From the NCBI GenBank assembly GCA_013177995.1, contig JABLXN010000023.1, positions 1-64,000 of the forward strand: 64,000 bases of DNA, read 5' to 3'. Positions within the stretch are counted from its first letter, which is position 1. Every line of letters starts with the position of its first letter. The translations under genes were made by a program, and so were the position numbers. Positions 59,181 to 64,000 of this stretch are shown in pieces. This stretch comes from Brevinematales bacterium. GTDB lineage: Bacteria > Spirochaetota > Brevinematia > Brevinematales > Thermospiraceae. Below the pieces are notes generated by a model. That model had not been told where the DNA came from and did not search any database. It saw only the letters and a list, made by a program, of their open reading frames with translations.

Positions 59181-59849
59181 CTATCGGAACTGGAGATACA
59201 CCACGAGAGCCAGTCCTAAAAGCGAAAAATTATACAAGAAATCCTCAAGGGGGATATGCCAAATCTTTATCCCCCATATTGCCCTGTCATTATAGAAAAT
59301 CGTTGGGAGATTCACATACAACCCATCAAAAATCACAAACGCCACCATAGAAAACCCCATGAAAATCCAGAACGTCGAAGAAGTGATGATCCCAGGAGAA
59401 AAAAAGGCCGAAAGAAACCAGAAAAAAGCCACACTTCCCATGGCTAAAAGGGTATAGCCCTGTTTTCGCCAGACCCAGGCAAGAACCATAAATAGAAACC
59501 CAAAAACAAGTTGAATCCACCACAGAGAAGGAATATCTTCCGTCACAGGAAAAAGAACACGACTCACTTCATACACAAAAAGACAGGCATACGGAACCAC
59601 CACAAAGAAAAGCCACTCCCCCGGTGGAAGCCCGAACCATCTCACCTCACCCACATACTCGTTGTTAAACCGCCAGTGTCCCCACTTGACCGCTAACATA
59701 TCCCACACAATATAGAGTCCTCCAACGATAACCACACTTGCGAACACAGCCGGGAGATACTGAATAAAGAAAGCCAACGGATGAAACGAAAGAAGAAAAG
59801 GCCCTGCAAAAATTCCAAGGGAAATCAGGGTATAGGTATGTTTTTTCAT
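59181..59849 (-). CDS. Lycopene cyclase domain protein (CrtYcd-like)
   Basis: The 222-residue membrane protein has about seven helices and two repeats of the heterodimeric-type lycopene cyclase pattern: VWDMLAVKWGHWRFNNEYVG then LPPGEWLFFVVVPY in the first half, and FDGLYVNLPTIFYN then IPLEDFLYNFSLLGL in the second. The single chain therefore covers both CrtYc- and CrtYd-like halves. The PxE(E) motifs that carry the acidic residues are PPGEW and PLEDF. The family cyclises lycopene ends. Phytoene synthase and desaturase genes are not in the window. ATGA overlap with the preceding flavin reductase. Confidence 0.85.
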   Translation of the reverse strand: MKKHTYTLISLGIFAGPFLLSFHPLAFFIQYLPAVFASVVIVGGLYIVWDMLAVKWGHWRFNNEYVGEVRWFGLPPGEWLFFVVVPYACLFVYEVSRVLFPVTEDIPSLWWIQLVFGFLFMVLAWVWRKQGYTLLAMGSVAFFWFLSAFFSPGIITSSTFWIFMGFSMVAFVIFDGLYVNLPTIFYNDRAIWGIKIWHIPLEDFLYNFSLLGLALVVYLQFR

Positions 59850-60352
59850 TTTCTCCTCCACACTCCTTCAATCCGGGCTATAAAAAGATCATGATAATCA
59901 CCCTGCGCATAAAAAGCCCGCCTGATGTCCTCCCTCAAGAGAGAAGAAGGTTCTATGGGTTGCCGACAGGCTGTGGTACAGGAAAGCGCCATCTCCGCCT
60001 CCTCAAAAGCCACTCCCCCCTCTTCCAGAGAAAACGGGGTAAGCCCCGCTAAACGCATCTTTTCTATTTCTCGACCAGATTTTGCCCCACAGATTTCGAG
60101 AATATCTCGATGAGATTCAGGCAAAAAGACAAGCGTAAACGAAGGATATTTCATCAAAAACTCGTGGGTATAACGACTCGGCCGCACAAAAACAAAGGCC
60201 ATGGGTTCATTCCATACCACTCCAACCCCACCCCAGCTTGCCGTCATCATATTATAGGACTCAAGAGTTCCTCCCACGACAAGCATCCATTTTTCCCCTA
60301 TCCATTCAAACACATTCCAGGAAAGTTCTGAAAGTGGTATAGAATGCAGCAT
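59846..60352 (-). CDS. Flavin reductase-like FMN-binding protein
   Basis: The start at 60352 (168 aa) has GAGGGAG before it; the ATG at 60367 overlaps the previous stop and is an alternative. The product has the split-barrel flavin reductase pattern: WMLVVGGTLESYNMMTASWGGVGVVWNEPMAFVFVRPSRYT, where flavoredoxin relatives bind FMN, then KYPSFTLVFLPESHRDILEICG. Family members reduce free flavin or serve as electron carriers. A link to carotenoid chemistry with the next gene is conceivable but unproved. Confidence 0.85.
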   Translation of the reverse strand: MLHSIPLSELSWNVFEWIGEKWMLVVGGTLESYNMMTASWGGVGVVWNEPMAFVFVRPSRYTHEFLMKYPSFTLVFLPESHRDILEICGAKSGREIEKMRLAGLTPFSLEEGGVAFEEAEMALSCTTACRQPIEPSSLLREDIRRAFYAQGDYHDLFIARIEGVWRRK

Positions 60353-60366
60353 ACTCGTCTCCCTCA

Positions 60367-61272
60367 TCAGGTATAATTTTCCCGAAAATTAAACAACAGA
60401 GAAAGGGCATTCCCGTTCGCATTATAGGTCAAAGCCGATGTGAGATGCTTCATCAGGCGTATTCCCCGTCCCGTGATGGTCTCATTGTCAATAAGGGATA
60501 CGGGTACATGCCTTCGTACATCAAATCCCTCTCCCGGATCCTGAATAAACACCCGTAGTGCTTCAGGACCAATCTCATAGGCGATAGAAATCTTCTTGCT
60601 ATAGTCCATCTGACTCCCATAGGTGATGGCATTCACCAGAGCCTCGTGAATCACCGTTTCAATATGCCAGTGTTCATCGCATTGATAGCCAAGGAGTTTA
60701 TTCTTGAACATCTCGGTAGTAAGACCAACCGCCCCAAGGGATGATTGAATGAAAAACGTGTACTTTTCCGCTGGTAAAAACTGCATCACATAAAGAAGAG
60801 AGACCCCTCGAAAATTCCGCCGAAAATACCTCTGGAGAAAACTGAGTGCCTCATCCGCCACAAGTTCACATTCTTTTTTTGGCCGGGAGATAAGAAGTTC
60901 CCTCTCAAGTGGCTGATCTAAAGCAAGCAGAATCTCTCCCTCATTGACCCGAAAGGAGTGGTCTATATCCACCGGTCTGAACGGTACATCACACGTCCCC
61001 ACATAATAATACACCTTTTTCCGTCGAGCTACCTTTACCACCCCTTCATGATACGTGAGCACATCAGGCAAATGCTCAGGCAAAGCTTCATAATCATAAA
61101 AAGGATTATCCCAGAGATCAATACCCACCCGAAGCGAATACTTATCAAAACTCCTGGCAAAACGATAAAAAGGCCCATTCTGGTTATTGAGCGTGAACCA
61201 GACATTTCGTGTCAACGTGAAATCCAGAAGTTCATCCTTGACGGTAAGCGGAAACCGTCTTCTGTGGTTCAT
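60367..61272 (-). CDS. RsbW-like ATPase with an unassigned N-terminal domain
   Basis: The 301-residue protein ends with a GHKL ATPase domain (about 165-298) showing the N box HEALVNAITYGS, the G1 box DPGEGFD and GRGIRLMKHL, as in anti-sigma kinases of the RsbW/SpoIIAB type. The first ~150 residues begin HRRRFPLTVKDE and contain FARSFDKYSLRVG; this vaguely recalls PilZ (RxxxR ... DxSxxG) but does not match it. With the SpoIIE phosphatase of the same operon it could form a partner-switching module. The ATGA overlap couples it to neuB. Confidence 0.8.
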   Translation of the reverse strand: MNHRRRFPLTVKDELLDFTLTRNVWFTLNNQNGPFYRFARSFDKYSLRVGIDLWDNPFYDYEALPEHLPDVLTYHEGVVKVARRKKVYYYVGTCDVPFRPVDIDHSFRVNEGEILLALDQPLERELLISRPKKECELVADEALSFLQRYFRRNFRGVSLLYVMQFLPAEKYTFFIQSSLGAVGLTTEMFKNKLLGYQCDEHWHIETVIHEALVNAITYGSQMDYSKKISIAYEIGPEALRVFIQDPGEGFDVRRHVPVSLIDNETITGRGIRLMKHLTSALTYNANGNALSLLFNFRENYT

Positions 61273-62252
61273 AATTTCTCATACGCCCTGTAATCTTTTC
61301 TTGCCCTTTTTCCTACATAGGTATCATACTTTCGTAGCGTAATCCCTTCACCCGGTCTGGCACATAGCACATCACTCCCGGTGATCATTTCACCAGAGTG
61401 AATATCCCTTGCCGCATAGAGACCTCGCATCGAAAGGGGACGAATCTTTTGCTCAAAATCCGTGATTTTTTTCTTTCCGCATCCTATGGCCACCTCAAGT
61501 TGCCGTATCTCTGCCACCATTTTGCCAAACCTTTCAGGATCAAGAGACACGGGGTGATCCGCCTCCTGAAGTTTAGCGTTATCCGTAAAATGCCTTTCGA
61601 TGATTCTTGCCCCTAAGGCTACAGCCGCTACACTGAATACTGTTTCCAAGGAATGGTCCGAGAACCCAACCGTGGTACGAAACCTTTCAGAAAGGGTTTT
61701 GATAAACGCCAAATCCATATCCCCGGCCTCAGAAGGATAGCGAGACACACAATAGAGAAGCCCCAACCTTTCTTTTGGGAAAAACCGCACCGCTTTCTGA
61801 ATCTCCGAAAGACCCACAAAGCCTGTCGAAAGAATAGCATAGGCCTTCTCTCTTCTCACATAATTCCCTATCTCTCGCAGAAAAGGTTCAAAAGTAATAT
61901 CGGCACTGGCTACCTTGATCACAGGAATCTTCTCGCTTATCATCCATCGAAGAGAAGAAAAGTCTAAGGGAGTAGCAAAAAACAAAACTCCCTTCTTCTC
62001 CGCATATTGTCTGAGACGTCCAAAAGCCTCATACGAAAGTTCGTACTTCGCAAAGATTTCCCTCACAGGAGAATCCGGATGATAAAATTCTGTGGTCCGA
62101 TAAATCTGAAACTTCACCGCATCGGCACCACATTTCACCGCCTCATCAATCAATCTCAGGGCATATTCCTCACTCCCGAGATGATTAATACCAATCTCAG
62201 CAACGACCAGAACCCGCACATCTGTGGGATCAAAGGCACGATACCACTCCAT
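61269..62252 (-). CDS. neuB: N-acetylneuraminate/legionaminate-type synthase
   Basis: The 327-residue enzyme condenses phosphoenolpyruvate with an N-acetyl sugar to a nonulosonic acid. The TIM-barrel part has VAEIGINHLGSEEYALRLIDEA, GADAVKFQIYRT, FFATPLDFSSLRWM and VGFSDHSLE; a C-terminal SAF (antifreeze-like) domain begins near residue 270 (MRGLYAARDIHSGEMIT). Which nonulosonate is made cannot be told. It sits directly downstream of a flagellin-like gene, which suggests flagellar glycosylation. Confidence 0.93.
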   Translation of the reverse strand: MEWYRAFDPTDVRVLVVAEIGINHLGSEEYALRLIDEAVKCGADAVKFQIYRTTEFYHPDSPVREIFAKYELSYEAFGRLRQYAEKKGVLFFATPLDFSSLRWMISEKIPVIKVASADITFEPFLREIGNYVRREKAYAILSTGFVGLSEIQKAVRFFPKERLGLLYCVSRYPSEAGDMDLAFIKTLSERFRTTVGFSDHSLETVFSVAAVALGARIIERHFTDNAKLQEADHPVSLDPERFGKMVAEIRQLEVAIGCGKKKITDFEQKIRPLSMRGLYAARDIHSGEMITGSDVLCARPGEGITLRKYDTYVGKRARKDYRAYEKL

Positions 62253-62267
62253 ATTCCTCTCATATCT

Positions 62268-62867
62268 TTAGAGTATTTTGACAATCTGCGCAAACGAATG
62301 CTCTCTTCGCAAAGGATAGATACCCTCTTTCGTCATGGCATCCTTCACCTCTGCAAGCAAAGCCTCTGAAGACTTTCCTCCCAGAGCCTCCTGATTTTCC
62401 TGCGTGACCAAAAAAGCGGCAATCTGTTTTCTTTCCTGTTTCAGCCTGTTCTGATGAACCGTCATCTCCTGATCGATCTGTTGAGAAAGGGTATAGAGCG
62501 TTTTCTCATCAGAGACCTTCACACTCATATAGGCAAGCGGGGTCTCTCCCTGAAAACGGGTGCCACTCACTATCTGCTGGAGTTCCTGAGAAAAAGCCTC
62601 ATAGTTTCGCTGTTCCACAGCCGTACGAGAAAACTCCGCCACGCGCTTTTTGAGAAGTTCTAAACCAGAAAGCACCACCTCATGCCGCATAAAATTCTGC
62701 TCTCTATCACGAATGGCAAGAAGTTTTTCATCTGTCTGTCGAAGAAGACCAACCTCATCCTGAGACGTTTTCAGAAGACGGGCTGAAACCCCCCGTGATT
62801 CCGTCTGTTTCTGCTTTTGAATCCTGTCAAGCGCCACCGTGCTATGCAGAATATCCTCAATCCTCAT
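62268..62867 (-). CDS. Helical protein with flagellin/FlgL-like pattern
   Basis: The 199-residue protein (site AAGGAGGGG) is almost wholly alpha-helical and has no signal peptide. After a basic N-terminus, GLELLKKRVAEFSRTAVEQR and SQELQQIVSGTRFQGETPL resemble the flagellin D1 pattern (LQxEIxQIxxxTxFNGxxLL). The C-terminal half is Gln/Glu-rich coiled coil. The usual flagellin N-terminal INxN start and C-terminal D0 helix are not evident, so it may be a filament-associated relative. First gene of the operon with neuB. Confidence 0.65.
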   Translation of the reverse strand: MRIEDILHSTVALDRIQKQKQTESRGVSARLLKTSQDEVGLLRQTDEKLLAIRDREQNFMRHEVVLSGLELLKKRVAEFSRTAVEQRNYEAFSQELQQIVSGTRFQGETPLAYMSVKVSDEKTLYTLSQQIDQEMTVHQNRLKQERKQIAAFLVTQENQEALGGKSSEALLAEVKDAMTKEGIYPLRREHSFAQIVKIL

Positions 62868-62905
62868 AAACCCCTCCTTGTTTTCTTCCTTTTTCTCCCA
62901 AGCAT

Positions 62906-62933
62906 ATTATAACACAAATCTGGAAAAAGTAAA
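62906..62933 (-). promoter_or_regulatory. Promoter of the seven-gene operon
   Basis: On the minus strand TATAAT (62911-62906) is preceded 16 bp upstream by TTTACT (62933-62928). It lies 40 bp before the flagellin-like gene. This looks like sigma-70 rather than sigma-28. Confidence 0.6.
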
Positions 62934-62958
62934 GAAAAATAAAGAAAATTTCCATTTC

Positions 62959-63160
62959 GAGACCTTTGCACGGGTATTTTCTTCCCTTGTTTGTGTCAGG
63001 GGCTACGCCCCTGAAACCCCGCTTTTTCTGTTTCCAAGGGTCTATTTGTCTTTTTTTATCCAAAAAATAGGCTTATTTATTATAGAAAGGAAATATTTTT
63101 ATACTCTTTTTGCTTTTTTATCACTTTCTTGAGACCTTTGCACATTCATGCAAAGGTCTC
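62959..63160 (-). repeat. R1 element, complete copy with ATTTC duplication
   Basis: The 202 bp minus-oriented copy has its hairpin end at 63131-63160 (arms GAGACCTTTGCA/TGCAAAGGTCTC) and the single-arm end at 62959. Flanks are ATTTC | element | ATTTC. It lies between two divergent promoters. Confidence 0.93.
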
Positions 63161-63235
63161 ATTTCGAGGCAGTCCCCTTCAACGTCAAGAGAAGGGTAAC
63201 GGTTTTCTGAAAAAAGATTTCTCCAATACTCTTTT

Positions 63236-63264
63236 TTGTTTTTTTCCTTCACCTATGCTATAAT
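63236..63264 (+). promoter_or_regulatory. proS promoter
   Basis: TTGTTT (63236-63241) and TATAAT (63259-63264) have a 17 bp spacer. The leader of about 25 nt carries TGGAGGAGAAATC before the ATG. Confidence 0.75.
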
Positions 63265-63296
63265 ATCGTACCTTAATTTTTTATGGAGGAGAAATC

Positions 63297-64000
63297 ATGC
63301 GACGAAGCCAGATGCTTCTTCCCACACTTCGAGAAGATCCCAAGGATGCAGAGATTGCCTCTCATATTCTCATGATGCGGGCAGGGATTATCCGAAAACT
63401 GGATGCAGGACTTTATACCTTTTTGCCTCTTGGCCATCGTGTCCTTCTCAAGGTTATTCAGATCATTCGCGAAGAGATGAATAGAGCCGGGGCTCAGGAG
63501 CTTCTTCCCCCTATTCTGATCCCGGCAAGTCTCTGGAGAGAATCCGGACGTTACGACATCATGGGCAAGGAGATGATGAGACTCCAGGATCGCCACGAAA
63601 ATGATATGGTCCTTGGTCCCACTCATGAAGAGGTTTTCACCCACATTGTGAGAGAAAATGTACAGTCCTATCGCGATCTCCCTCTCAATCTCTATCAGAT
63701 AAATACCAAATTCAGGGATGAGATCCGTCCTCGATATGGGGTGATGCGATGTCGAGAATTCATCATGAAAGATGCCTACTCCTTTGATATTGACGAAGCC
63801 GGGCTTGAGAAAAACTATCAGGCCATGAGAGAAGCTTACAGACGGATTTTCACCCGATGCGGGCTTGAGGTTATTCCTGTGGAGGCAGATACCGGAAATA
63901 TGGGTGGATCAAACTCCGAAGAATTCATGGTACCTTCTTCTGTGGGAGAAGAAACTATCATCCATTGCCGGAGTTGTGGGTATGTGGCCAATGTAGAACG
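63297..64000 (+). CDS. proS: Prolyl-tRNA synthetase (5' part; continues beyond window)
   Basis: The first ~234 codons of a bacterial-type ProRS are present, starting at the ATG 63297 behind GGAGGAG. Class II motif 1 lies around [24 protein letters not shown], motif 2 around [26 protein letters not shown], and [11 protein letters not shown] contacts ATP/proline. The fragment ends after [12 protein letters not shown], at the start of the YbaK-like editing insertion typical of this type. No frameshift is seen. Confidence 0.95.
   Translation, partial: MRRSQMLLPTLREDPKDAEIASHILMMRAGIIRKLDAGLYTFLPLGHRVLLKVIQIIREEMNRAGAQELLPPILIPASLWRESGRYDIMGKEMMRLQDRHENDMVLGPTHEEVFTHIVRENVQSYRDLPLNLYQINTKFRDEIRPRYGVMRCREFIMKDAYSFDIDEAGLEKNYQAMREAYRRIFTRCGLEVIPVEADTGNMGGSNSEEFMVPSSVGEETIIHCRSCGYVANVE

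Noticed and set aside
56150-62867. Biosynthetic gene cluster for a carotenoid
   Set aside because: Only a lycopene cyclase and possible accessory enzymes are present. Phytoene synthase and desaturase are missing, so the operon alone is not a pathway.

Overview
The window looks like chromosome of a spirochaete, possibly a thermophilic one. The clearest marker is a FlaA-type flagellar filament sheath protein (34642-35616). Supporting signs are many signal-peptide and lipobox envelope proteins, a FlgO/CsgG-PEGA-barrel protein, a SpoIIE-type phosphatase with an RsbW-like ATPase, and MalF-type permeases with an enlarged extracytoplasmic loop. Genus is not determinable by eye; a Brevinematales/Thermospira-like lineage is only a guess. 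Genes are dense, have good Shine-Dalgarno sites, and overlap often (ATGA/TGATG). Clear sigma-70 promoters with 16-17 bp spacers can be read in front of many transcription units.

Layout. 1-6.6 kb: a LacI-type regulator and a convergent binding protein/permease/permease/trehalose synthase operon behind a promoter with two perfect operators. 6.9-10.4 kb: ECF sigma, anti-sigma and Spy-like periplasmic protein, convergent with a small FtsE/FtsX-like ABC system. 10.5-16.3 kb: OmpA protein, acyl carrier protein, cobalamin-riboswitch-controlled metE and an acyltransferase. 16.4-24.4 kb: lipoprotein, class V aminotransferase, PEPCK-like P-loop protein, MFS transporter, SpsF-like nucleotidyltransferase and a glycosyltransferase-like protein. 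25.5-34.3 kb: carA-rarA-MBL hydrolase; DOMON/barrel cluster; tmRNA; PQQ-type sugar dehydrogenase, queF, two membrane proteins and pyrK. 34.6-43.9 kb: flaA, then gatB-gpsA-coaX-amidase-GerMN-like, an FAD protein and a SurA-like protein. 44-50.7 kb: sugar aminotransferase, two CorC proteins, RNA methyltransferase and two envelope proteins. 52-64 kb: TPR lipoprotein, SulP, TatD, then a seven-gene operon joining a flagellin-like protein, NeuB, RsbW-like ATPase, flavin reductase, lycopene cyclase, hydrolase and SpoIIE phosphatase. The start of proS ends the window.

The most notable content is non-coding. Family R1 is a ~200 bp element with 14 bp terminal inverted repeats (GAGACCTTTGCACG / CGTGCAAGGGTCTC). 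It has eight copies or derivatives here, and at least four are flanked by exact 5 bp target duplications (TAGAT, GAATT, ATTTC, ATTAT). It is a MITE-like mobile element without a transposase in the window, and its terminal hairpin shows compensatory base changes. Family R2 is a 0.8-1.2 kb, GC-richer mosaic element (three large copies and one end remnant) with ends of the type TGTCGTTCCACAT...ATGTGGAACGACA. R2 carries a ~20 bp interspersed repeat, LacI-operator-like palindromes, and an 84 nt module whose stems covary between copies, which suggests a structured RNA.

All calls rest on reading the sequence. No database or folding search was run, and family names are from memory.
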